This document shows positions 17,636 through 25,705 of a stretch of 64,000 nucleotides of DNA, piece after piece; position 1 is the first letter of the stretch; each line of letters begins with the position of its first letter. The DNA is from Chloroflexota bacterium. Lineage in GTDB: Bacteria > Chloroflexota > Anaerolineae > Anaerolineales > Anaerolineaceae. A program made the translations under genes and the position numbers. The stretch spans positions 107,825 to 171,824 of the forward strand of contig JAEKNU010000002.1 in the NCBI GenBank assembly GCA_016838895.1, given 5' to 3'. The notes under the pieces are model-generated. The model ran no database searches. It was not told where the DNA came from and was given only the letters and a program-made list of their open reading frames with translations.

Positions 17636-18541
17636 ATGAAAAATAAACAGGTATTCTATTGGTTTCTTGATTTAATCATTTTGGTTTTACTGGTTGTTGA
17701 ATACAAAATGGATTGGACAGGCTTACAGTGGCATGAATTGCTGGGAATAGCCATGTTCGGATTAATGCTGTTGCATTTATCTACGCATTGGCGCTGGGTG
17801 GTTTCGGTAACAGGCAAAGTATTACAATCTATCTCCAACAAAGCTTGTTTCTGCTATGTGGTTGACTTTTTACTGCTTTTCCTTTTTAGCAGCATTATCC
17901 TGACAGGTTTGATCATTTCTACTTTGTTGAACTTGACGTTGAATCACTACGATTTTTGGCGTTTCCTGCATGTCAGTGTTTCATACCTCACAGTTGTTGT
18001 GATGGGGCTGAAAATTGCATTGCATTGGAAGTGGATTGTGAATACAACCAAGCGCAAAATATTGCGTTTATCAACGGCTCCTGTAACAGCAGGATGTACT
18101 ACGCAATGTAATAGTAGTGATGGTATAAATCGCCGTCAATTTCTGGAACAAACCGGAATCTTTTCCGGCGCGATGATCGTATCTGGCGTCGGCTATGCCA
18201 GTTGGTTAAGTAAGGTTGTATTTTCAGGCAATGAAGCACAGACAGTCGTAGGAACAATTGATACCACAATACAAGACCAGCAAGCGATTGTCGTCACTGA
18301 GACACCTTTTCAGCCTGAACAGGTACAACCTACAACGGCATCCGTGGTTTCAGAACCGGATAGTGCTGAGATAGAGCAGCCGCTGGTGATGGCTACACAA
18401 GTGCCGACGGCTGTGCCGACAGCGGCACCTGTTGTGTCGAATCAGAGTGTACGCTGCCCACGAGGATGCAGCTATCCGGGACATTGTCGCAAATATGAGG
18501 ATACAAATAACAACAATCGCTGTGATTTATCAGAATGGTAG
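17636..18541 (+). CDS. DUF4405 cytochrome b-like membrane protein with Cys-rich tail
   Basis: 301 residues. Four helices in residues 8-135 hold paired histidines (His33, His47, His51; His112, His130), as in b-type haem membrane proteins such as DUF4405/ferric-reductase-like domains. A second region opens with RRQFLEQTG (Arg166-Arg167) and a hydrophobic stretch, resembling a twin-arginine signal anchor in the middle of the protein. A Thr/Pro/Val-rich linker follows. The tail has CPRGCSYPGHCRKYED and a final CD, a Cys pattern that could bind metal or an iron-sulfur cluster. Likely an electron-transfer membrane protein; the partner is not visible. Confidence 0.65.
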   Translation: MKNKQVFYWFLDLIILVLLVVEYKMDWTGLQWHELLGIAMFGLMLLHLSTHWRWVVSVTGKVLQSISNKACFCYVVDFLLLFLFSSIILTGLIISTLLNLTLNHYDFWRFLHVSVSYLTVVVMGLKIALHWKWIVNTTKRKILRLSTAPVTAGCTTQCNSSDGINRRQFLEQTGIFSGAMIVSGVGYASWLSKVVFSGNEAQTVVGTIDTTIQDQQAIVVTETPFQPEQVQPTTASVVSEPDSAEIEQPLVMATQVPTAVPTAAPVVSNQSVRCPRGCSYPGHCRKYEDTNNNNRCDLSEW

Positions 18542-18567
18542 TCATTTTCCATTTTCACCCCCTCCCA

Positions 18568-18605
18568 ACCGCCTCTGTTCTTCGGAATGGGGGCGGTATT
18601 TTTAA
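18568..18605 (+). terminator. Intrinsic terminator after DUF4405 gene
   Basis: ACCGCC (18568-18573) pairs with GGCGGT (18592-18597). The inner part can pair GTTC with GGAA across a TTC-containing loop. ATTTTT follows. Confidence 0.7.
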
Positions 18606-18664
18606 CAAAAGATCGTCGAGTGCAATCGAGACGTGCGGATGATGATTTACTTGATTCCCCCAAC

Positions 18665-18704
18665 AAAGCCCTCCCCAATTTCACCATGAAATTAGGGAGG
18701 ACTT
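18665..18704 (-). terminator. Stem-loop terminator after the SIMPL gene
   Basis: CCCTCCCCAATTTCA (18669-18683) pairs across a 3-nt loop with TGAAATTAGGGAGG (18687-18700), one mismatch. On the minus strand it is followed by CTTTG, a weak T-tract. It sits 9 bases past the stop of the leftward gene. Confidence 0.65.
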
Positions 18705-18712
18705 TAATATAA

Positions 18713-19441
18713 CTACTTCAATTCATATATGATATTTGCATTTACACTAATGCTTAGTTGTCCGGCAGAAACCGGAACATCACTTGTTGATGTTCCATAT
18801 GCGGCACCACCTTTTCCATCAAAATAGGGTGTAGCATTATTGGTATAAGTGCTGATATTGATGATATCGCCTAATTTGGCGCCGGCAGCATTGGCTGTGG
18901 CTTCTGCCTGCGTATGCGCAGCCTGGATGGCTTCTTCACGGGCCAGGGTCAGGGCTTCCTCTTTGTTGGTAACATCGAAATTGATGCTGTTGATGGTGTT
19001 GGCACCTGATTGAACCGCATTATCAAGAATTTGTCCCAGTATTGAAAGATCATATACCGTTACCAAAATGATGTTATCTACCTGATAATAGGTCGCAGGC
19101 TGACCCGTTTCATCGCCTATGCCCATGGGACCATAGTCCTGCATGGGATAAACATTGAAGGATGAGGTCTGAATATCTTCAGACGCAATACCTAAGCTTT
19201 GTAAGGTTTCAGAGATGGTGCTTGCCAAAAGATTGTTTTCATCCAGGGCATTTTTTACATTTCCGGATTTACTCTGAACACCAATATTGACATAGGCAAT
19301 ATCCGGTGAAATCTTCACAATACCGGTGCCGTCTACGCTAATCGTGCGTTGATAGGTTGGATCTGTATTTATGTTGAAACTGCACGCACTTAATCCAAGA
19401 ACAAGGATTAAAGAAATGATAAAGATTGTTATTTTTTTCAT
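18713..19441 (-). CDS. SIMPL domain (DUF541) lipoprotein
   Basis: 242 residues from the ATG at 19441, which has AGGAGAAAT just upstream. The frame runs further upstream but there crosses a terminator, so the longer form is rejected. The N-terminus is a lipoprotein signal, with lipobox LSAC. The mature part matches SIMPL: ISVDGTGIVKISPDIAYVNIGV, then LGIASEDIQTSSFNVYP and YQVDNIILVTV. SIMPL proteins are periplasmic or surface proteins of unclear role, linked to stress. It follows the envelope cassette but is separated by a strong terminator. Confidence 0.87.
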   Translation of the reverse strand: MKKITIFIISLILVLGLSACSFNINTDPTYQRTISVDGTGIVKISPDIAYVNIGVQSKSGNVKNALDENNLLASTISETLQSLGIASEDIQTSSFNVYPMQDYGPMGIGDETGQPATYYQVDNIILVTVYDLSILGQILDNAVQSGANTINSINFDVTNKEEALTLAREEAIQAAHTQAEATANAAGAKLGDIINISTYTNNATPYFDGKGGAAYGTSTSDVPVSAGQLSISVNANIIYELK

Positions 19442-19504
19442 TGTATATTTCTCCTGTAAATTGGGCATTATACAGTAAACGATATGGACTTTCCATTTGT
19501 TCCC

Positions 19505-19537
19505 AAAAAAAAAGAATCCGGCAGATTTGCCGGATTC
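19505..19537 (-). terminator. Intrinsic terminator of the envelope cassette
   Basis: A perfect 10-bp stem (GAATCCGGCA with TGCCGGATTC), loop of 4 and T9 on the minus strand. It lies 23 bases after the stop of the last cassette gene. Confidence 0.93.
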
Positions 19538-19560
19538 GATATGCATCTTTTTCTTTTACA

Positions 19561-20643
19561 TTAATGTTGGGTTACGATGTCGATATCACCGATAGGTACG
19601 GATACCTTGATTGTAACCGGATTATCTTTTGCATCGTAATTGGGGGAGAAGATTTTACTGCCACTTTTCTTGAATCCATTGGGGATGTCCACTGAATTTA
19701 AGGCGGTATCGATAAGAATGATTACATTTGCCTCTTCAGGGACGACAACCTGTAATTCGCCAAAAATTACGCTGCTATATATATCCACATCTCCTTTTTC
19801 CGGGAGAATCACAATGTTTTCACCAAAGATGACGGTGTTTTCCATGTTCAAATCATCCATACCGGTCAACTCTGTAGTCATTTGACCGGCAATGAGCAGA
19901 CTGTCAATCGTGGTTGGAATATTCTGATTTAACTGAATATCCCAATTGTTCTCATGAAAATCAACATCATCCTGCGTGATGTCAAAAAATTGGAAGTTAC
20001 CGCTTTTAAGAGAATAGAAACCGGTACCATTTCTGATTTGTGTATCCTCATTGACACGGCTGAAGTCGCTTAAATGTAGGGTGCCTTCGATTGCAATCGC
20101 AGGTTCTGCATGGCTACCAATTTCCATGGTACCGGCATGCATTTGCAAATCAATATTTACCTTGTCAAAATCATCAGCCGGGAAGGATATCCGGTCTGTT
20201 GTTAATGGACGGGTCTGGTAATTTTCATCGGTTGTGATCAGGTAAACAATACCAACGATTACTGCTGCCGCAACCAATAAGCCTACAATACTGACCAATA
20301 AATTGCGGAATGGGAAGAGAATATCCAGACCAATTGCGATGATGATTATAGGCCAATACCGGATAAGAAAATGCCAGCTGCCAAGATGACTGTATCCTAA
20401 ATTGGACATGAGTAAAATCATACCCAGCGTGATAAAAAGCAAGGGACTGGCTAATCCTTCGCGTTTGTAAATACTATCCAATCCGCCTGCGATGAATAGC
20501 AATGGCCAAAGGGAAAGTAATAAACTACCGGTGTGGTAAGGATGCTCGCTGATATTGTTCAGCAAAAGGAACACGCCGGCAGCCAGGACAAGTAAAGGGA
20601 AGAAAATACTATATCGCGGTTTGTTATTATTTGTGGTTTCCAT
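19561..20643 (-). CDS. LiaF-like membrane protein (DUF5668 plus LiaF-type C-terminal domain)
   Basis: 360 residues from the ATG at 20643, which has AGGGAGAAA upstream; a longer frame start is less likely. Four to five helices occupy residues 12-155, with the repeated LWPLLFIAGGLD and YWPIIIIAIGLDIL motifs typical of DUF5668/LiaI-LiaF proteins. The C-terminal ~200 residues form a beta-rich domain with IFGENIVILPEKGDVDIYSSVIFGE, a LiaF (DUF2154) pattern. LiaF-type proteins restrain envelope-stress kinases in Firmicutes. No kinase is in view here. Last gene of a five-gene leftward operon. Confidence 0.78.
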   Translation of the reverse strand: METTNNNKPRYSIFFPLLVLAAGVFLLLNNISEHPYHTGSLLLSLWPLLFIAGGLDSIYKREGLASPLLFITLGMILLMSNLGYSHLGSWHFLIRYWPIIIIAIGLDILFPFRNLLVSIVGLLVAAAVIVGIVYLITTDENYQTRPLTTDRISFPADDFDKVNIDLQMHAGTMEIGSHAEPAIAIEGTLHLSDFSRVNEDTQIRNGTGFYSLKSGNFQFFDITQDDVDFHENNWDIQLNQNIPTTIDSLLIAGQMTTELTGMDDLNMENTVIFGENIVILPEKGDVDIYSSVIFGELQVVVPEEANVIILIDTALNSVDIPNGFKKSGSKIFSPNYDAKDNPVTIKVSVPIGDIDIVTQH

Positions 20644-20644
20644 A

Positions 20645-21073
20645 TTATTTCTCCCTGATTGCACGATAAAAGATGAAAGCACCAGCTGCGATGAGCAATA
20701 TGGGCAGTGTCATTTTATCCATGTAATAAAAAACATTGGGAATATACTGTTTGAGAAGCAAAGATCCACCTAACAAAACCAATGCACCGCCAATATATAT
20801 GGTGTAGTTTCCTTTTGGTTCCTGCACTGCTGTTCGCACATCATCTCCCATACCGCGTATTCTTTCAGAAAAATCAATGCTGACCTCTTGAGTCTCGCTG
20901 GGGATGATAACCCATAAAATAATGTAGATCCAAAAACTTATATCCACCAGGAAAAGTAAGGCCAGAAAAATAAGGCGGATGATGATGGGATCAACACTGA
21001 AATATTCACCGATACCTCCACAAACACCACCCAGGATGCGATTATTCTGGCTACGTAATAATCGTCTATTCAT
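20645..21073 (-). CDS. PspC domain membrane protein
   Basis: 142 residues. The N-terminus has the PspC signature: RLLRSQNNRILGGVCGGIGEY, then FSVDPIIIRLIF and a membrane helix ending WVIIPSE. A second half has two more helices (ALVLLGGSLLL and LPILLIAAGAFIF). PspC proteins act in membrane stress responses. The next start lies one base after its stop, and its own start overlaps the upstream gene by 8 bases, so translation is tightly coupled. Confidence 0.85.
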   Translation of the reverse strand: MNRRLLRSQNNRILGGVCGGIGEYFSVDPIIIRLIFLALLFLVDISFWIYIILWVIIPSETQEVSIDFSERIRGMGDDVRTAVQEPKGNYTIYIGGALVLLGGSLLLKQYIPNVFYYMDKMTLPILLIAAGAFIFYRAIREK

Positions 21074-21737
21074 ACTGGTCTCCTTTTAGTTTTCGTAGAA
21101 TATAGGGCAGTACTAAAATTGCCACACCTACCAGAATTAACATGATCGGAAAGACAAATTTCATCTCATATGAGGTTACGCCAACGATACACCCGATGAT
21201 AAATAAAATCCCGGCGGGAATCCATGCCCAGGAAAAACTCTCACGGGGTTTTCCAGTGAAGGCAACCACACCAAATGTTGCAGATACACCGAAGAAGAAA
21301 AGGAATTCTGCTGGAAATACTCTGGAGATTGGATCAACAGCAATTAATGCCAATGTGGAGAGTACGCCGGCAGGAATCAAAGCCCACCAAAAGGATTCTT
21401 TACGTAAAAAGTAAATGATCCAGAAGGAGATAGCAATGCTTCCTAAAAACAGTCCGCCGCCAACCTCATCCGTTATTCCGGGGAGATACTCACCCCCGAA
21501 AATCAATAATCCAATGGCAATTAAAGCTGACGCTGGAATGATGGCCCACCAATTTTGTGTGGGATTGTTAACAAGCTGCAAAATGAATATTGCTCCACCT
21601 GCTATAAACAGCAAAGAGAATAATGCAGCCGAAAAATTTTCAGTGGCGGGAAGAATGCCCATAGATTGCATGAGCAAAATACCACCAAACGCCAATAATA
21701 ATAGGCCGACGACCATTCGCCATTCTAATTTTTTCAT
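21066..21737 (-). CDS. Polytopic membrane protein of the LiaF/PspC cassette
   Basis: 223 residues, almost entirely hydrophobic, with about eight helices. WWAIIPASALIAIGLLIF, WWALIPAGVLSTLALIAV and WAWIPAGILFIIGCIVG are an internal repeat of a tryptophan-IPAG helix unit, so it probably arose by duplication. I do not know a function. It overlaps pspC by 8 bases and belongs to the same unit. Confidence 0.7.
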   Translation of the reverse strand: MKKLEWRMVVGLLLLAFGGILLMQSMGILPATENFSAALFSLLFIAGGAIFILQLVNNPTQNWWAIIPASALIAIGLLIFGGEYLPGITDEVGGGLFLGSIAISFWIIYFLRKESFWWALIPAGVLSTLALIAVDPISRVFPAEFLFFFGVSATFGVVAFTGKPRESFSWAWIPAGILFIIGCIVGVTSYEMKFVFPIMLILVGVAILVLPYILRKLKGDQYE

Positions 21738-21765
21738 AATTACTCCTACCTGCCCTTCCTGAATC

Positions 21766-22566
21766 TCAGGAAATATTAATTTCGCCTAAACCAGGTTTTA
21801 CCTGGATATCTAATTTGTTTTCTGATGTTGTGTAATCTGTTGATTGATAATTGTCACCGTGTTGCACGAATCGGTTCGTGTCGATTTTAATACTGGATAA
21901 TTCTTTACCCTGAACGGATATATTTGCAGCCACATTGCTGGGAATATGCAGTGAAACCTCTGCTACACCGGCGCTAATGTTTGCAGTACAATAACTGGCT
22001 TTTTCAGAGAAGTAAACATCTGTTTTGCTGGCACCGGTTGAGATATCCAGTTTTTTTATATTGACTTTTGTCAAATTCAGAATACTTTCATTTGCTCCGG
22101 CTTTGAGTTCAATACTGGTTGGTAAATCCGGGTTTATTTCCATATCCCAGTTTACTCCATGGAAATTACCTGGCATAACAAAATCTACCGGATCACTGAA
22201 TGGTTTCAACGAAATCTCGGCGACAGAACCGATACGATTGACAGATGAATCGATGCCATTGTTGAATTTTCCGCTGAGCAGATGATAGGCATCATTGGCT
22301 GCTTTAAGCTGCAACTTGCCTGCACCATGTGCTAAATTCAGTACGATTTCTTCAGCACCCTCAACAGGGATGGTTAAACTTTCTGGTGCGGATGGTTTCG
22401 GATTTACCATTGCATTGTAAATGAACCACACACCAATCAGAATCAGGAAACCTGGGCCCATAATGCGCCAGATGTTGAAAGAAAAAATACCCATTGTTTT
22501 TAATAACATTACACCACCAAAAAGCATGATGCTGATGCCCCAAAATATACGATTTGTTTTCATCAT
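21766..22566 (-). CDS. LiaI/LiaF-like membrane protein with beta-rich external domain
   Basis: 266 residues. Two helices at residues 6-52 (LFGGVMLLKTMGIFSF, IMGPGFLILIGVWFIY) resemble the DUF5668 module. The rest is a predicted beta-solenoid or 'toastrack' domain (DUF4097-like): LNLAHGAGKLQLKAA, SIELKAGANESILNL, NIKKLDISTGASKTDVYF, CTANISAGVAEVSLHIPS. This layout matches the C-terminal part of the LiaF-like gene in the same operon, though the sequence differs. Position suggests an envelope-stress role. Confidence 0.72.
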   Translation of the reverse strand: MMKTNRIFWGISIMLFGGVMLLKTMGIFSFNIWRIMGPGFLILIGVWFIYNAMVNPKPSAPESLTIPVEGAEEIVLNLAHGAGKLQLKAANDAYHLLSGKFNNGIDSSVNRIGSVAEISLKPFSDPVDFVMPGNFHGVNWDMEINPDLPTSIELKAGANESILNLTKVNIKKLDISTGASKTDVYFSEKASYCTANISAGVAEVSLHIPSNVAANISVQGKELSSIKIDTNRFVQHGDNYQSTDYTTSENKLDIQVKPGLGEINIS

Positions 22567-22570
22567 AACC

Positions 22571-23119
22571 TCAATTATTGATCGTTTCTGATTCCGAAGA
22601 ATCGTTAATGAAACGTGAAAATAATGGTTTGGCTAGCATAACTAATCCGGCAAGAATGATTAATACTGGCCAATAGGGTCCAATCCAGTTTTTTCCACCC
22701 AGTAAGGAACTGAATAGGAAAAACATGATCGCACTAAATAGTATGTCCCTTAAACCCTTGAAAATTTTCTTTTGGGGTTGGGGGGCAACGAAACTGGATA
22801 AAATAGTGCCTGCTCCGGAAAATGCACCAAACAGGGTCCACATATATGCCCAACTTGCCCAATCACCTGTGTACACTTGCCAGGTAAAAATGCCCGCAAG
22901 ACCAATGAAGAAACAACCACCGGTGATTGATTCAGGGTTCTGTGCAATGAAGCCGGTAAAAATAAGAAAAAGTCCAAAAGCGGCGATGATCAAAGGCCAG
23001 TTTGCGTATGGGGCAATAATTTGACGTAAATCGGGAACTAATTGAAAACTTAGCATAATAGCACCGACCAGTAACAAACCAATACCAATGGATATATGAG
23101 ATGAATTACGTTTTTCCAT
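22571..23119 (-). CDS. DUF5668-like membrane protein, first gene of cassette
   Basis: 182 residues with about six helices: SIGIGLLLVGAIMLSF, WPLIIAAFGLFLIFTGF, GCFFIGLAGIFTW, LFGAFSGAGTILSSF, ILFSAIMFFLFSSLL and YWPVLIILAGLVMLA. The last has the YWPVLIILAGL motif shared by the other members. AGGAGAAT lies 6 nt before the ATG. A TATACT directly beside the ribosome site is too close to be its promoter, so the real promoter further upstream was not identified. Confidence 0.7.
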   Translation of the reverse strand: MEKRNSSHISIGIGLLLVGAIMLSFQLVPDLRQIIAPYANWPLIIAAFGLFLIFTGFIAQNPESITGGCFFIGLAGIFTWQVYTGDWASWAYMWTLFGAFSGAGTILSSFVAPQPQKKIFKGLRDILFSAIMFFLFSSLLGGKNWIGPYWPVLIILAGLVMLAKPLFSRFINDSSESETINN

Positions 23120-23297
23120 ATGAATATTCTCCTAGTATAAATACGAAAAATATGGGAACAGGTTGCATAACAATAGTACGAATATCAATTATGATTTTAT
23201 CTTATAATTTTTTCGGTGGAATAGACAACCAATTTCGCATTATAATCATTATTAATGCACAAATTTTTGATGAAGTGGGAAAATAGGGAGAAAAGAA

Positions 23298-24455
23298 ATG
23301 ACACAGTTTGTACCCGGATTGATTTTAAGTGAAATTTATTATTGGGAGGCAGTGCGTCCAATAATGTTGGAATATTTTCCAAAGCAGGAACATTCGGCTG
23401 CGCTGATTGGATGGGGGTCAGATGTACTTGGGTATGATAGTGAGGTCTCACAGGATCATTTATGGGGCCCGCGCTTGGTGTTGTTTTTAGCAGAAAAGGA
23501 TTTTTCAAGGAAATCAAAATATGTACATCGGGCATTGCGCGAAAAATTGCCACCAGTGATCCGTGGATATTCCACCCATTTTGGAAAACCCGATGACGCA
23601 GATGGGGGTACCCGCAAGCGAGAGACAAAAACGGAAGGTCCGATTGATCATTTGATTGAAATCACCTCGATAACGAAGTATTGGCATCGAGAACTACAAA
23701 CTAATCCATTAAAAACATTTTCAATACTAAATTGGTTGACATTTCAGGAACAACGTTTGTTGACATTGACAGCCGGAAAGGTTTTCCATGATGGTTTGGG
23801 ACTGGAAGATATTCGTCAGCAATTTGCATATTATCCGGAACAGATTTGGTACTATTTATTGGCCAGTCAATGGGCATTGATTGCCCAGGAGGAAGCGTTT
23901 GTAGGGAGAGCCAGCCAGATTGAAGACCCTCTTGGCTCACAATTGATTATAGCGCGTCTGGTTGAGCGCATGATGCATCTTTGTTTCCTAATGGAAAAAA
24001 AATATGCTCCCTATAGCAAATGGTTAGGTACTGCCTTTAAGAGCCTGAAATGCTACAAGAAAATGAATCCTTTGTTTGAAAAAATTTTGAAAACAAACAA
24101 TTTTATCGAAAAAGACAAATGGCTTTCCGAGGCATTTACAAAGCTGGCTCAAATGCACAATAATCTGAATATCACACCCAAATTGGCCGTAAACACAAAA
24201 ACATATTCAGCATGGCATGCCTTGCGTGAGGGTATAGACGAGCTTCCTTTGAACGACCCACGCAACACGCGCCCATTTCAGGTGATTTTTGCAGGACGAT
24301 TTACAGAAGCCATCATGAAACAGGTGACAGATCGGGATTTGCTGAATATACAAGCCCCTTATGGATCGGTCAGTCAGTTTTTAGTGGAATCCAGTGATGC
24401 TATGCAGAGTGTATCTTTTTGCAAGAGTTTACGCCAGAATATAAAATCGTATTAA
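23298..24455 (+). CDS. DUF4037 nucleotidyltransferase-like protein
   Basis: 385 residues. Near residues 35-65 it has GWGSDVLGYDSEVSQDHLWGPRL, a nucleotidyltransferase-fold start (GS..GxDxxxSxDHDWGP) characteristic of DUF4037. A largely helical C-terminal domain follows. Substrate unknown; members resemble aminoglycoside- or tRNA-type nucleotidyltransferases in fold only. GGGAG lies about 8 nt before the ATG. It diverges from the envelope cassette. Confidence 0.78.
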   Translation: MTQFVPGLILSEIYYWEAVRPIMLEYFPKQEHSAALIGWGSDVLGYDSEVSQDHLWGPRLVLFLAEKDFSRKSKYVHRALREKLPPVIRGYSTHFGKPDDADGGTRKRETKTEGPIDHLIEITSITKYWHRELQTNPLKTFSILNWLTFQEQRLLTLTAGKVFHDGLGLEDIRQQFAYYPEQIWYYLLASQWALIAQEEAFVGRASQIEDPLGSQLIIARLVERMMHLCFLMEKKYAPYSKWLGTAFKSLKCYKKMNPLFEKILKTNNFIEKDKWLSEAFTKLAQMHNNLNITPKLAVNTKTYSAWHALREGIDELPLNDPRNTRPFQVIFAGRFTEAIMKQVTDRDLLNIQAPYGSVSQFLVESSDAMQSVSFCKSLRQNIKSY

Positions 24456-24492
24456 CCTTTTGTAATAATCAGGTCGTTTGAGAAATTTGCGG

Positions 24493-24520
24493 TTGACATT
24501 GAAAAATTATTCGTTATAAT
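24493..24520 (+). promoter_or_regulatory. Consensus promoter of the cys leader
   Basis: A perfect TTGACA (24493-24498), 16-nt spacer, perfect TATAAT (24515-24520). Start point predicted near 24527, leaving a leader of about 225 nt before cysK. A promoter this strong fits control after initiation. Confidence 0.85.
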
Positions 24521-24570
24521 AATGGATATTATTACTACAAAATTAGTAGATATTATTTCAAGGAGTGATC

Positions 24571-24603
24571 ATGCAACATTGCATGTGTATGGGACGGGGC
24601 TAG
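24571..24603 (+). CDS. Cysteine-rich leader peptide of the cys attenuator
   Basis: A ten-codon ORF, MQHCMCMGRG, with AAGGAG 5 nt before its ATG. Codons 4 and 6 are the Cys codons TGC and TGT. It lies between a consensus promoter and cysK-cysE. Its last codons form one arm (GGACGG) of the first RNA hairpin, as expected for a ribosome-sensing leader. The peptide itself probably has no function. Confidence 0.7.
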   Translation: MQHCMCMGRG

Positions 24604-24720
24604 CGCTGCCGTCCTTGATAAAGTTTTTATAACCGAGTCAATTGGTATACGGCGGATTGCAAGCCCTGGTTTTTATTGGGTGTTATTGCGATCCGTTTTT
24701 TGTTACCAATTGGCTTTTTT
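24592..24720 (+). promoter_or_regulatory. Transcription attenuator (cysteine-responsive, predicted)
   Basis: Four segments can pair in two exclusive ways. Segment 1 (24592-24597, GGACGG) pairs with segment 2 (24609-24614, CCGTCC). Segment 3 (24636-24647) pairs with segment 4 (24704-24715) in a 12-bp stem with one G-U pair, followed by T6: an intrinsic terminator. Inside it, 24653-24662 pairs with 24686-24695. Alternatively segment 2 (24606-24619) pairs with 24637-24655 in about 14 interrupted pairs, using the terminator's left arm. A ribosome stalled on the Cys codons would cover segment 1 and free segment 2, so low Cys-tRNA should give readthrough. Confidence 0.7.
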
Positions 24721-24751
24721 GCTTAATATAAGGAATTAACAGGAAAGGTAT

Positions 24752-25684
24752 ATGATGAAAATTGCAAATGATATTACAGAATTAGTTGGAAATACACCGT
24801 TGGTTCGTATTCGACGATTGACAGAAGGCAGCGATGCAAATCTGGTTGCCAAATTGGAGTACTTCAACCCGGCTCACAGCGTAAAAGATCGCATTGGCGT
24901 AGCTATGATTGATGCCGCAGAGCGGGACGGCTTTATACATAAAGATTCAATCATTGTTGAACCAACCAGCGGAAATACAGGCATTGCCCTGGCAATGGTT
25001 TGTGCTGCACGAGGATACAAAGCATTAATCACCATGCCGGAAACGGTCAGCCGGGAACGGTATTTACTGATGCGCGCCTTTGGTGCTGAAGTGATTCTCA
25101 CCCCCGGCAGCGAGGGCATGGCTGGTGCTATTAATAAAGCGCAAGAATTGGTAGCATTGGATGCAAGGTATTACATGCCGCAGCAATTCATGAATCCGGC
25201 CAACCCGGAGATTCACCGTCAAACCACAGCCCAAGAAATTTGGCGCGACACGGATGGTGAAGTTGCCTTTTTAGTAGCTGGTATTGGTACAGGCGGAACC
25301 ATAACTGGAACAGGAGAGAAGTTAAAAGAATTAAACCCGGATATAAAAGTGTACGCAGTAGAGCCTGATTCGTCTGCGATATTATCCGGTGGCGAAAAAG
25401 GGCCACACCCGATTCAGGGAATTGGCGCTGGATTTGTACCGGATGTGTTAAATACTTCTATCTATGATGAAATAATCAAAGTATCAGGTGAAGATTCATT
25501 CCATACTGCCCGGGAAATGGGTACGAAAGAAGGATTGCTGGTCGGGATTTCATCCGGTGCGGCAACCTGGGCGGCACTTCAGATCGCGAAACGACAAGAG
25601 AACGCAGGAAAATTGGGTGTTGTTATCATTCCATCTTTCGGTGAACGCTATTTGAGTACGGCATTGTATCAAGATTTAGCATAA
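24752..25684 (+). CDS. cysK: Cysteine synthase A (O-acetylserine sulfhydrylase)
   Basis: Makes L-cysteine from O-acetylserine and sulfide using PLP. 310 residues. The PLP lysine is Lys45 in [11 protein letters not shown]. The substrate loop is [11 protein letters not shown], the phosphate-binding loop [12 protein letters not shown], and the C-terminal pocket has GISSGAA. Tandem ATG codons (24752/24755) follow AGGAAAGG. It is the first gene after the attenuator and lies 21 bases before cysE, so both steps of cysteine synthesis are controlled together. Confidence 0.94.
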   Translation: MMKIANDITELVGNTPLVRIRRLTEGSDANLVAKLEYFNPAHSVKDRIGVAMIDAAERDGFIHKDSIIVEPTSGNTGIALAMVCAARGYKALITMPETVSRERYLLMRAFGAEVILTPGSEGMAGAINKAQELVALDARYYMPQQFMNPANPEIHRQTTAQEIWRDTDGEVAFLVAGIGTGGTITGTGEKLKELNPDIKVYAVEPDSSAILSGGEKGPHPIQGIGAGFVPDVLNTSIYDEIIKVSGEDSFHTAREMGTKEGLLVGISSGAATWAALQIAKRQENAGKLGVVIIPSFGERYLSTALYQDLA

Positions 25685-25705
25685 GGATATTGGGGAGGCA
25701 AAGTG

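Noticed and set aside
19442..19546. 35-residue N-terminal extension of the SIMPL lipoprotein
   Set aside because: It would be encoded by the preceding terminator and its T-run; the start at 19441 has a good ribosome site and gives a lipoprotein signal.
23120..23160. TATACT near 23134-23139 as -10 for the envelope cassette
   Set aside because: It lies directly beside the ribosome site, so the start point would fall inside it, and no matching -35 was found.
24678..24695. GGGTG..TATTGCG in the cys leader resembles the T-box sequence
   Set aside because: The UGGN tRNA-binding bulge and the CCGCG end are missing, no stem I was found, and the stretch is better explained as the inner part of the terminator hairpin.
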